Source: Bythopirellula polymerisocia | GTDB lineage: Bacteria > Planctomycetota > Planctomycetia > Pirellulales > Lacipirellulaceae | Direction: 5' to 3' | Length of the DNA: 64,000 nucleotides | NCBI RefSeq assembly: GCF_007860015.1 | Contig: NZ_SJPS01000002.1 | Coordinates: forward strand, 806,898 to 870,897 | In this document: positions 35,466-43,650 of the stretch, in pieces | Position numbering within the stretch: position 1 is the stretch's first letter | Layout of the letters: every line of letters starts with the position of its first letter | The notes under the pieces: model-generated | Seen by the model: the letters and a program-made list of their open reading frames with translations, nothing else | What the model was told of the DNA's origin: nothing | Databases searched by the model: none | Position numbers and translations under genes: made by a program

Positions 35466-36803
35466 GTGTTCCGAGTCGAATTCTTTGGCGAACAAGACGT
35501 TGTCATTGCTCCGATCGACGCAGAGTTGGCGAGCGTAGGCGGTTCGTATATTCAATATGGCACAATCGTCGACATTGAAACCGGCAACACGAACGGCGAC
35601 AACTGGTATAACGGCTCGGGCCTGGCGGATCCTACGATTGTTGAAACCGGAGATCCGATCCCCGCCGTTTGGCCAGAACATATCTCGGGGAATTATTCGT
35701 CTCGGGTCTCTAGAATTCGCAATGCTCCTGAAGCCAATCAACTTACGTTTGATCTGGGCGGTACGTTCGACGTCAGTGGAATGGTGTTGTGGAATAGCAC
35801 CGAGCAGCATGACTCGGAACTGCAGACAGACCGAGGCTTTGAAAATACCCGGTTGTCCTACTCAACCGACGGTGGCGTAACGTTTGTTGGAAGCGATCTA
35901 CTGACCTGGACCGAGCGATCTGCCGACGCCTCGGAGAACCAAGGCGGTACTCCCTCGTCGCCGGTCGCCATGTTCGGCCCCGAAGTCCAGATGCTCCCTG
36001 CGGAAATGGAGGGCGTCACCCACATTCGCATGCAAGTCGACAACTTCTCGTTGAACGGGTCCGATAACATTCTCATGGCTTCCGAAATCAGGTTCATCGG
36101 CAAGGTAGCTAACCAGGTTGGAACAACTCTCGGCCTCAAACTCAACACGCTTGAGTTCACTCGCATTTTGACCGCAACTGCGGACTTCGATAGTGACAAC
36201 GATGTCGATGGCGCTGACTTCCTTGCCTGGCAGCGGGGCTTTGGCGACGTCTACGACGGAGTTGACCTTAGCTTGTGGAAAGAACAATATGGTACAGGTA
36301 GCGTTACTGCTCAACTGGCGGACTTTGATAGTGACAACGATGTCGATGGCGCTGACTTCTTAGCATGGCAGCGGGGTTTCCGTACAACGAGCGCCACATT
36401 AGCCGATGGCGACGCCAACCTCGATGGCAGCGTCGACGGCATCGACCTGTCGTTGTGGGGGACAAGCTACGGCCAGACCACCGCTGGGCAGGTGGCCAGC
36501 GTCATAGAACCATCTGAAGTCATAAAAGAACCTGCGTTAACTCTAAGATCAACGCGTACCGAACTGATTGATGCAGCAATGGCATTGGAATGGATTAGCA
36601 ATGAACCGAAAGAGGAAGCTAGCTTCGCCACCGAACCAATGGTAGGCGAAGCGGCATTCGACAGAGTCTATGATGCCAACAGGTTGTCTCTTACAAACAG
36701 CGCCGCAATTTGTTCTGAAATGCTGAAAGCAGTGGTTGAAGAAGCAGCGGATTACGATGAATTATCGCTTGCTCTAGACCTTCTGGACCGTGCGTTCGGA
36801 TAA
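35466..36803 (+). CDS. C-terminal continuation of the G8/beta-helix protein (discoidin-like and tandem dockerin-like loops)
   Basis: The frame is identical to that of 31947-35465, directly after TAG. VFRVEFFGEQ completes the CBM6-like fold. Next is a discoidin (F5/8)-like module (about residues 25-215; LTFDLGGTFDVSGMVLWNS, RLSYSTDGGVTFVG). Two dockerin-like loops follow (ADFDSDNDVDGADFLAWQRGF, used twice) with partner loops (VDLSLW, DANLDGSVDGIDLSLW), and a tail LIDAAMALEWIS. It has no signal peptide, so it makes sense only as part of the longer protein. A GTG follows the stop at once, so re-initiation could give a cytoplasmic product (445 residues), but that is less plausible than read-through or inactivation. 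Confidence 0.7.
   Translation: MFRVEFFGEQDVVIAPIDAELASVGGSYIQYGTIVDIETGNTNGDNWYNGSGLADPTIVETGDPIPAVWPEHISGNYSSRVSRIRNAPEANQLTFDLGGTFDVSGMVLWNSTEQHDSELQTDRGFENTRLSYSTDGGVTFVGSDLLTWTERSADASENQGGTPSSPVAMFGPEVQMLPAEMEGVTHIRMQVDNFSLNGSDNILMASEIRFIGKVANQVGTTLGLKLNTLEFTRILTATADFDSDNDVDGADFLAWQRGFGDVYDGVDLSLWKEQYGTGSVTAQLADFDSDNDVDGADFLAWQRGFRTTSATLADGDANLDGSVDGIDLSLWGTSYGQTTAGQVASVIEPSEVIKEPALTLRSTRTELIDAAMALEWISNEPKEEASFATEPMVGEAAFDRVYDANRLSLTNSAAICSEMLKAVVEEAADYDELSLALDLLDRAFG
36180..36378 (+). repeat. Tandem duplication of the dockerin-like segment
   Basis: 36180-36240 and 36318-36378 are nearly identical at the DNA level, differing mainly at silent positions (GACTTC/GACTTT, CTTGCC/TTAGCA). The protein segment ADFDSDNDVDGADFLAWQRGF occurs twice. 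Low silent divergence implies a recent internal duplication or gene conversion. Confidence 0.7.
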
Positions 36804-37290
36804 GTCATAACGCTTACAGAAGTAAGGTGCGGAATTCGCCGACAGCTGGTTTGCTGGAGTGAGCGACTGTCTTGATTGTCAAGCAATGGAAGCAAGCCTG
36901 CTGCACTAACCCCGACTCTCTCACTTAGGCTGGTACTACACTTGAGGGAAGGTCAGGGCTACTTCATGGCGACGAGCGGAGATGGGTTTTTAAGCAGTTC
37001 GCCCCAAGCACCGTCGCCACCCTCGCCTTTTTCCATGGTCGGTTCGCAGTGCCGGTTACACAGACCCCACGCAAGACTCGCTTCCAGTTGCTGGTCAAAC
37101 TCTATTGGACAGGATTCTCACCCGCAAGGCTCCGATAAAAGGTTTCAGATTTGCAAATTAGATTTCATTCCCCATTCCAAGCTTAGCTTGGCTCAACTGA
37201 TGCAACCGACAATTAGCTCCTACAATCAACTCACTCTCACCATACTGCTCTATAGTTCAGCACCACCATCAACACTGTATTTACGCAGGC
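36804..37290. other. Intergenic region between convergent genes
   Basis: 487 bp between two convergent genes. A 142-codon plus frame (36876-37304) has no family features and runs into the opposite gene's end; not called. On the minus strand a short Met-initiated frame ends at about 36965 (MEKGEGGDGAWGELLKN, then SPLVAMK). It could be a C-terminal gene fragment; I do not recognise it. Confidence 0.35.
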
Positions 37291-39771
37291 TTATTGATTT
37301 GTAGTTGTGATTTCGACTTTTTCGGATGCAAGTCCATTGGAGATCGCCTCGACGGTAGCCAAACCTTCTTGCTTGCGACTCTGGAGAATCAGCAGACATT
37401 TCCCGTTAAAGGCTCTTCGTTGATTGATTTTCGTTGAGACCATATCCAACGGATCTCCGTTATCAACACCGATGTTATCGGCCGGGCCTGATATTTTGAA
37501 AGTGATGAGGTTATTCGCGTTCGGCACGAAGTTTCCTTCTTGATCCAATACATTACATTCCAAATGCACACAACTGACTCCGTCGGCTGCCACCGTTTTC
37601 TTGTCGGCAATCATCTGTATTCGCGCGGGCTTCGATGCGGTTTTGACGATGCTTTCCGCTATCACGGTTCCGTCCGTGCGCGCGACAGCTTTTAGCGTGC
37701 CAGGCGCATAAGGCACATCCCAGGACAAATTCATTTCATCTTCGTTTAGCTTCGCTCCGAGCGATTTATCGTTCAAGAAGAGCTCCACCTCTTCGGCGTT
37801 AGAGTAGGTCCAGACTGGGATGACTTTTCCATCTTTCCCAGGCCAAGTCCAATGCGGAAGAATGTGCACTATTGGTGTTTCGGTCCATTGACTCTGGTAA
37901 AAGTAGTAGTGGTCTTTTGGGAAGCCACAGAGGTCGATGATGCCGAAGTTCCAGAACCGCGAGGGCCAACCTCTGATGGCTTCGCCCAAATAATCAAAAC
38001 CAGTCCAACGAAACTCACCGGCAACGTAAGGAAGGCTGGCGGTTCGACGCCACGAATCTCGGGCGCTGATCCGCACGCTAGAGTTATCATACGAAGAAGA
38101 ATAAAAATGTGAGACGTTTGGAAATACCTCTGATTCGGTCAGGTCAGCGACCGGAATACCTTCTTGAGGTGCTCGCATCTCCGTTTTGGTTTTATAGACT
38201 CCTCGCGTTTGAAAGGAGTGCGGCACTTCGGTGGCGATGAATTTACGGTTCGGATACGTTGCCTTGTCTTTTTCGTAAAATATCGATCCGCCGCCCCCAT
38301 TGTATCCGGTCATATCCAGCATGGAAGCGAATCCGGTTGCGTTGGCGAGGTGAATAAAGCAGCAGCCGCAGGTGATCGGACGCGTCGTATCTAGAGCGCG
38401 AACCGCCGCCATGATCGGCAAGAGTCGCTTTGGGCCTTCGGGGTAACACTGATCCGGAATCTCGTTTCCAACACTCCACAGGAAGATACTGGGATGATTC
38501 CGATCACGGAGGATCACGTCTTCTAAGTCCTGTTTCCACCATTTCTCAAAGTAGCGGTGATATCCATATTTAACCTTCCCTTCATCCTTCAGCTTCTTGA
38601 CCCACGGCCAGGACGCGATCCATTCGTCGAAAATTTCATCCATCACCAAGAATCCCATTCGGTCACACATGTCGTAAAACTCGGGAGCGGCAGGATTGTG
38701 CGCCGTACGAATGGCATTGCAGCCCATTTCCTTAAGCAAGACCAATCTGCGGTGCAGCACGTCGTCCGGAACAGCTGCACCGACAGGACCGCCGTCGTGG
38801 TGATTATTGACTCCTTTAACTTTGATATTCTTCCCATTTAGCCAGAAACCGGTCTCGACTTCGAATCGGATATCCCTGATTCCGAACGGAGTTTCATAGG
38901 CATCGATCATCTGATTCTCAGACATCAGCTTCGTGAGCAACAAGTACTGGTGCGGTGATTCGATCGACCATAGATCCGGTTTCGGAACGTCGAAGTTTTG
39001 CCGAACGGTTGCTACTTTGTCCGTGGCAATCGACGCGCTTTGCGACTGTTCCGCGATTTTCTTCCCGTTCGGATCGTAGACCTCAGAAACAATCACAACC
39101 TGTGTGGTCTTGGCCGCGCTATTTCGGATCGAGGTCTCGATCTGAACTGCTGCGGAATCTGCAGTCACGTTATTGGCGATCACGTAAGTGCCATGCTGGG
39201 CGACGGATACCTTGTTGCAAACGTTTAGCCATACATTGCGATAAATCCCACAGCCAGTATACCAACGACTGCTCGGTTGTGCCGCATTATCAGCACGCAC
39301 TGAGATGACGTTTTCGCCGTCCTGCAAGTGAAGAGTCAAATCGTAGGTAAAGCCGACGTACCCGTTCGGCCGTTTTCCCAGCAGCCGGCCATTGATCCAC
39401 ACTTCACTGTTGCTCATGACACCATCGAACTTGATCTGTACTAGCCGGTCTTTCCATGCCGGATCAAAAGCAAACGTTTTTCGGTAGTAACCTATGCCAC
39501 ACGGGTAGTAGCCCCCCTGACTGCCAGAGGGATTATTTTCTTCGATGGGTCCCTCAATGCTCCAGTCGTGAGGTATCCTCACAGCTTCCCACTGAGAATC
39601 ATCGAACAGTACGTCGGACGCTTCCGGATGCTCTCCGCGCTGAAATCTCCAGCCGGAATTAAAATTAACTTTCCGTAATGAAAGAATCTCATCCTGTACC
39701 GCGGCGTGGCTCCAGGCAGACGTTTCCATGGCAAAAAAAATGATCTGCAAGCCAATGAGAATAATTTTCAC
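37291..39771 (-). CDS. Secreted glycoside hydrolase family 2 beta-galactosidase-type enzyme
   Basis: 826 residues with a signal peptide (MKIILIGLQIIFFAMETSAWSHA, processed near 23). The GH2 sugar-binding domain (FNSGWRFQRGE, WEAVRIPHDWSIEGP, SEVWINGRLLGKRPNGYVGF) leads into an Ig-like domain and the TIM barrel. The barrel carries GVNNHHDGGPVGAAVPDD, the acid/base Glu437 in WSVGNEIPD, the likely nucleophile Glu515 in FIATEVPHSF and AGEFRWTGFDYLGE. C-terminal Ig-like modules of the DUF4982 type follow (VPVWTYSNAEEVELFLNDKSLG, ADGVSCVHLECNVLDQEGNFVPNA). This is the arrangement of many polysaccharide-utilisation beta-galactosidases. It is only distantly related to the GH2 at 7992. It stands alone on the minus strand. 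Confidence 0.9.
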   Translation of the reverse strand: MKIILIGLQIIFFAMETSAWSHAAVQDEILSLRKVNFNSGWRFQRGEHPEASDVLFDDSQWEAVRIPHDWSIEGPIEENNPSGSQGGYYPCGIGYYRKTFAFDPAWKDRLVQIKFDGVMSNSEVWINGRLLGKRPNGYVGFTYDLTLHLQDGENVISVRADNAAQPSSRWYTGCGIYRNVWLNVCNKVSVAQHGTYVIANNVTADSAAVQIETSIRNSAAKTTQVVIVSEVYDPNGKKIAEQSQSASIATDKVATVRQNFDVPKPDLWSIESPHQYLLLTKLMSENQMIDAYETPFGIRDIRFEVETGFWLNGKNIKVKGVNNHHDGGPVGAAVPDDVLHRRLVLLKEMGCNAIRTAHNPAAPEFYDMCDRMGFLVMDEIFDEWIASWPWVKKLKDEGKVKYGYHRYFEKWWKQDLEDVILRDRNHPSIFLWSVGNEIPDQCYPEGPKRLLPIMAAVRALDTTRPITCGCCFIHLANATGFASMLDMTGYNGGGGSIFYEKDKATYPNRKFIATEVPHSFQTRGVYKTKTEMRAPQEGIPVADLTESEVFPNVSHFYSSSYDNSSVRISARDSWRRTASLPYVAGEFRWTGFDYLGEAIRGWPSRFWNFGIIDLCGFPKDHYYFYQSQWTETPIVHILPHWTWPGKDGKVIPVWTYSNAEEVELFLNDKSLGAKLNEDEMNLSWDVPYAPGTLKAVARTDGTVIAESIVKTASKPARIQMIADKKTVAADGVSCVHLECNVLDQEGNFVPNANNLITFKISGPADNIGVDNGDPLDMVSTKINQRRAFNGKCLLILQSRKQEGLATVEAISNGLASEKVEITTTNQ

Positions 39772-39872
39772 AATTCTATTCCTTCAATTCGTTCATGCGG
39801 CTGTTAGTCACCTGCGTCAAAGGTTTAAAGGGAGTAGTAGCGGATTAGGTAATCGGTAGTGGGGGAGTTCGG

Positions 39873-40121
39873 TTGACTCATTTAAATATGGGCAATATTC
39901 AGCTGCAATTGGTGCAGCCTCTTACCGAGGATCATCCTCTACAAGAGCATCTTCAGGAGGGTGGTGAAGGCCTCCATCACCTTTGTTTCTTGGGAGATGA
40001 CGTGAAAGAAACGCTTTCCGCTCTCCCGACCGGGGTGGCGGCACGCCCCGGTCCGTCTGACGATGGTCCCAACGGACGCAAAGCTGCACTTCTCGACCCC
40101 ACAACAACCCGTGTGGCGTGA
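39873..40121 (+). pseudogene. VOC-family (glyoxalase/epimerase-like) fragment
   Basis: The frame reads NMGNIQLQLVQPLTEDHPLQEHLQEGGEGLHHLCFLGDDVKETLSAL, then ARPGPSDDGPNGRKAALLDPTTTRVA. The ELxxP-x-GEGLHHxCFxxDDxxxxL pattern is the second half of vicinal-oxygen-chelate proteins such as methylmalonyl-CoA epimerase or lactoylglutathione-lyase-like enzymes. The first beta-alpha-beta repeat is missing, and the usual VEL ending is replaced by an early TGA. There is no good start codon or ribosome-binding site. Probably a remnant between the GH2 gene and the catabolic operon. Confidence 0.6.
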
Positions 40122-40232
40122 TTTGGAAAATGACCTCTGATCCAAAGTAGGGCACCAAGATACATTTGCAGGGTTACACACCATGCCCTCAATCCCTCTC
40201 GGTCGTTAATTTCCAAAACTACACTGGCTTAC

Positions 40233-41429
40233 TCACGGTGCTTGCGTTCGCAGCGAAGCAGCGTGGCCGAGCAGTGGCACCGACTTGCCTGTTGCTGCTA
40301 GTCCGCCTCTTTCAACACGGAAAATCGAGATCCGATTATCCAAGAGGTCAGCAACGTAGCAGTGGGTTCCATTCTTGTTAAATCCCACACCTTCAGCGAA
40401 ACGCCCAGTGGCGACTGTGCCCGCGCGGAAAACGTTCTTGCCGTTGATCGAAAGCAGTGTCGCTGATCCCCCCTCGTTATAGAACCAGGACCTCTCAAAT
40501 GGTGGCGCGCTCCCCTGAAGCAGCACCACCACGGCTAGTGTGCCATCGGGGCTGACCGCAAGCCCTTCGGGGCCGTCTCCAACGGTGATGTGCTTCACGA
40601 CCCTGGGCGGATCATGGGAAATATCTATCACGCTCACCGTGTCAGCGTGACCATCCGGGAGGCCAGCGTTTCCGTTGTTCGCCACCAGCGCGACGCGATG
40701 GTTGGCTACTTGCACATTGTAAGGCCAGCGGCCAACGGGAAGATCGAGCGTGGCGTCATAACTCAACTGGCCCTCGTCGTTTTGGATGACTGCCACAGAG
40801 TGCTGAGCAAACTTCGTGGCGAGAATGGTCCTCCCGTCGGGCGAGAATGCCACTGAGGCGGCCTCTCCGTCCACTTGGACCGAATCTTCCAATTCTATTT
40901 TTTTCGCCTCGATGGAGTATAGCGTTACGGACTTTCCTGCGCGGTTTGCGATGGCCGCCCACTTCCCATTACCGCTGATTGCTATCCCGGACGGCTGAGG
41001 ATCCGACTCTACGGAGCCGATCCGCTTGGGCGTCGGCAACGTGAGGTCGATCACGTGAATCTGTGTTCCGGGAACTGCCTGCCAGGTTCCGCCCTGGTGT
41101 TCCCACTGGACCGAATTCGCCACGAGTGCCAGGGTTGCATCAGGCGTGATTGCCAGGTTGGTCGGCGGACCGAACACGGAGTTTGCCAGCGGCAACTCTG
41201 CTACCAACTTGGGCTCCTCTGGGTCTGCGCCAATTTCGTAAATCATGACCAAGTCCCTGCCCGGCTTGACTTTTTGGATCCCCTCTCTCTTGAACTCGAC
41301 TTTGGAGTCGACGCCTACGATCAAGAATTCCTTGCTGCTGGCGGGGACGCCGGCGCAAACGGCAACGAAGATGGCCACCGTTGGTAGCAGTCGATCAGTT
41401 GTAGATACCACAGTGATCCCACCTTGCAT
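40233..41429 (-). CDS. Secreted lactonase-like seven-bladed beta-propeller protein
   Basis: 398 residues: a signal-like N-terminus (LLPTVAIFVAVCAGVPASS), then YVTN/lactonase-type blades. The recurring blade patterns are LAITPDATLALVAN, SGIAISGNGKWAAIANRAGKSVTLYSI, VAFSPDGRTILATKFAQHSVAVI, VSVIDIS, GPEGLAVSPDGTLAVVVLLQG and FNKNGTHCYVADLLDNRISIFRV. Some members open 6-phosphogluconolactone; others are of unknown role. It follows the dehydrogenase gene by 97 bp on the same strand and could be the last gene of the operon, possibly opening a lactone form of the acid substrate (inference). Confidence 0.75.
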   Translation of the reverse strand: MQGGITVVSTTDRLLPTVAIFVAVCAGVPASSKEFLIVGVDSKVEFKREGIQKVKPGRDLVMIYEIGADPEEPKLVAELPLANSVFGPPTNLAITPDATLALVANSVQWEHQGGTWQAVPGTQIHVIDLTLPTPKRIGSVESDPQPSGIAISGNGKWAAIANRAGKSVTLYSIEAKKIELEDSVQVDGEAASVAFSPDGRTILATKFAQHSVAVIQNDEGQLSYDATLDLPVGRWPYNVQVANHRVALVANNGNAGLPDGHADTVSVIDISHDPPRVVKHITVGDGPEGLAVSPDGTLAVVVLLQGSAPPFERSWFYNEGGSATLLSINGKNVFRAGTVATGRFAEGVGFNKNGTHCYVADLLDNRISIFRVERGGLAATGKSVPLLGHAASLRTQAP

Positions 41430-41526
41430 GGACTTGTTGGTGTTGCCCGGCGAGGTTCCTAACTTTGTGCTCTGGTCGCATCGCTATCCGATCTGATTCG
41501 AGAGGCCCAAGCGCTGAAGCCGTCGG

Positions 41527-42696
41527 TCAACAAATACAGTTGATAATCTCCTGGCCCACCTCTTTTGTGGTTGCCCGGCCGCCTAGGTCTGGCGTCAGCA
41601 CGTCGCCTTCGGCGAGGACCTTGGCCACGCCATTTTCGACGAGAGTAGCGGCTTTGAGGGCACTGCGATCTCCGTAACGATCCCCAAGCCAGTCTAGCAT
41701 CATCGCCGCTGAGAGGATCAAAGCCATCGGATTGGCAATGTTTCTACCCGCTAACGGCGGTGCAGAGCCGTGCGCGGGCTGAAAGAGCGCATGGTTATCG
41801 CCGATCTCTGCCGAAGGCCCGAGCCCTAAACCGCCAACCAATGCCGCGCCCAGATCCGAAAGAATATCCCCGAACTGGTTCTCCATCACTAATACATCAA
41901 AAGCTCCTGGATTCTGGATAAGATGCAGACAGGCCGCATCGACATACATAGTTTCTGCTTCGACGTCTTCATATTCGGCGGCAACGTCGGTGAAGACTTT
42001 GCGAAAGAATGCGAAACTGCGAAAGACGTTGGCTTTATCGACACACGTTACGACTCTACGTCGGTCAGTTGGTCTTCCCAACCTCTTTTGCGCTAGCCGA
42101 AAGGCGAAATCCACGACTCGTCGCGTGCCCGCGCGGGTGATCACAATGGTGTCTGTCGCGACCTCACCGTCCACCTGCGTGCCCCCGTCGAACGAAGCGA
42201 ACAGACCCTCCAAGTTCTCACGGACGATGACCATATCGATGCCGTGTACCGTATTTCGGACTTCTGATTCAACCCCAGGATAGAGTCGGACAGGGCGTGC
42301 AGCGGCATACAAATTGAGCGCTCGGCGCAGGCCAACCATCATCTCGGGCTGAACTTCCGTGCCATCTTTACGGCGAACATCTGGCAGGCCGATGGCGGAA
42401 AGTAACACGGCATCCGCCGCGAGGCAGTCCGCCAGGACTCCGTCTGGCAGAGCCACTCCGTTCTTCCGATAATGAGACGCCCCGGCTGAGCGAAGCATCA
42501 AGTCAAAACGCAAACCGTCAACCACAGTGGTTACGTGCTCGAGCACCTGCATCGCTACGTCCGTGATTTCGGGTCCGATCCCGTCACCCGGCAAGACTGC
42601 GATTCTATAGGTCGTCGGGGGAGATCTACGTTGATCTGGGGCAGAAACGGGAGAACCGTTGTGTCCTAAATCGATGGCATCCGGTTTTAATTTCAT
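41527..42696 (-). CDS. Isocitrate/isopropylmalate dehydrogenase-family enzyme (tartrate- or tetronate-type dehydrogenase?)
   Basis: 389 residues from ATG 42696, overlapping the ABM stop (TGATG). Family motifs: RIAVLPGDGIGPEITD, substrate-binding LNLYAAARPVRLYPG, IVRENLEGLFASFDGG, DKANVFRSFAFFRKV, YVDAACLHLIQNPGAFDVLVMENQFGDILSDLGAALVGGLGLGPSAEIG and AHGSAPPLAGRNIANPMA. The last block and the Asp cluster are the metal and nucleotide sites of NAD-dependent beta-decarboxylating dehydrogenases. No leucine-biosynthesis genes are near. The catabolic neighbours make a tartrate dehydrogenase-like or tetronate-oxidising role more likely than LeuB. This enzyme would supply the oxidation step of the pathway. 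Confidence 0.8.
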   Translation of the reverse strand: MKLKPDAIDLGHNGSPVSAPDQRRSPPTTYRIAVLPGDGIGPEITDVAMQVLEHVTTVVDGLRFDLMLRSAGASHYRKNGVALPDGVLADCLAADAVLLSAIGLPDVRRKDGTEVQPEMMVGLRRALNLYAAARPVRLYPGVESEVRNTVHGIDMVIVRENLEGLFASFDGGTQVDGEVATDTIVITRAGTRRVVDFAFRLAQKRLGRPTDRRRVVTCVDKANVFRSFAFFRKVFTDVAAEYEDVEAETMYVDAACLHLIQNPGAFDVLVMENQFGDILSDLGAALVGGLGLGPSAEIGDNHALFQPAHGSAPPLAGRNIANPMALILSAAMMLDWLGDRYGDRSALKAATLVENGVAKVLAEGDVLTPDLGGRATTKEVGQEIINCIC

Positions 42697-42986
42697 CAAT
42701 ACTCCTCCAGATTCTTAAAACAATTAACTCTCTTCTCGACAATCCACGAAGCCACTAAGTCCGAAAAACTGAGGAAGTGAGGCATTGAGCAATGCTCTTC
42801 AAAGCACTGCCGATTGTCGTAGACCTCATACAAATGCACCCACTGCTTTTCGGCAGTGTGTTGCATTACTACGAATTCCCGGCAACCCTCTTCCATTCGG
42901 GAAGCCGCTGCTTGTTTGAGGACGGCTGACACAAACGCGTCAACGTGCTGGGGCTTTACGCGAAATTCTACTGTTACGATATACAT
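42696..42986 (-). CDS. Antibiotic-biosynthesis-monooxygenase (ABM/YgiN-like) small protein
   Basis: 96 residues with the ABM dimeric alpha/beta pattern: YIVTVEFRVKPQHVDAFVSAVLKQAAASRMEEGCREFVVMQ, then WVHLYEVYDNRQCFEEHCSMPHFLSF. YgiN-type members are often found in sugar-acid and aldehyde operons with poorly known function (quinol oxidation or scavenging). It starts 13 bp after the aldolase stop and overlaps the dehydrogenase gene by one base, so it is firmly inside the operon. Confidence 0.8.
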   Translation of the reverse strand: MYIVTVEFRVKPQHVDAFVSAVLKQAAASRMEEGCREFVVMQHTAEKQWVHLYEVYDNRQCFEEHCSMPHFLSFSDLVASWIVEKRVNCFKNLEEY

Positions 42987-42999
42987 AGGTTTGGTGAAC

Positions 43000-43650
43000 T
43001 CACAACGTGATAGGGGCCGACGCTCGCCGATGTCCGTCTAGCGTACTGCACTGGTCCAGCGACAATGGCGAGACTGTAGCACCACGTAGTAGCAGATAGA
43101 GCTTGGCGGTTTCCTCAAGTTCTTCTGCTGCATAAACGGCCGACTCCAAGTCGCGTCCTCCTACCACAGGGCCATGATTGGCCAGCAGTATCGCGTGCGA
43201 TTTTCCGGCTACGACACCCACTGCTTCGGCCAACCCTGCGTCTCCTGGGGGGAAAAACGGGACCAGGGGGAGCTTGCCTATCCGCATGACAAAATAGGCA
43301 GTCAGCGGCGGAATGACGTTCTCAGAGTCGAGATTTGCTAAGCATGAAATAGCCACCGCATAGGTCGAATGTAAATGAACGATCGCTTGCTCTTGGGGGC
43401 GTGCAGCGTAGTATGCGAGATGAAGACGAGCCTCCTTCGTCGGCGGCGCACCATCGAGCAACTCGCCGTCCGCGTTGATCTTGGAGATGGCTTCTGGCTC
43501 CAACTGCCCGAGACAGCTATTGGTGGGCGATACCAGAAAGTCCTGGTCGATTCGGACGCTGATGTTTCCACTCGAACCGCATGCATAGCCGCGCTGGTGG
43601 AGCGACTTTCCAAAAAAGACGAATTGCTTTCGAATTGCTTGTTCATTCAT
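43000..43650 (-). CDS. otnC: Class II aldolase family, 3-oxo-tetronate 4-phosphate decarboxylase-like
   Basis: 216 residues, the usual length of OtnC. Class II aldolase/adducin motifs: GYACGSSGNISVRI (phosphate-binding), VHLHSTYAVAIS (two zinc His), LPLVPFFPPGD and ILLANHGPVVGG (third His). In the known pathway OtnC decarboxylates 3-oxo-tetronate 4-phosphate to dihydroxyacetone phosphate. Its start overlaps the kinase stop (ATGA), so kinase and decarboxylase are translated together, exactly the OtnK-OtnC pairing described for four-carbon acid sugars. A fuculose-phosphate aldolase-like role is the alternative. Confidence 0.8.
   Translation of the reverse strand: MNEQAIRKQFVFFGKSLHQRGYACGSSGNISVRIDQDFLVSPTNSCLGQLEPEAISKINADGELLDGAPPTKEARLHLAYYAARPQEQAIVHLHSTYAVAISCLANLDSENVIPPLTAYFVMRIGKLPLVPFFPPGDAGLAEAVGVVAGKSHAILLANHGPVVGGRDLESAVYAAEELEETAKLYLLLRGATVSPLSLDQCSTLDGHRRASAPITL

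Noticed and set aside
36876..37304. 142-codon frame between convergent genes
   Set aside because: It overlaps the end of the GH2 gene, has no conserved features and is rich in Ser/Pro typical of a chance frame.
41527..42696. LeuB, biosynthetic 3-isopropylmalate dehydrogenase
   Set aside because: Motifs alone cannot exclude it, but the gene is overlapped with a catabolic operon under a LysR regulator and no other leucine gene is present.
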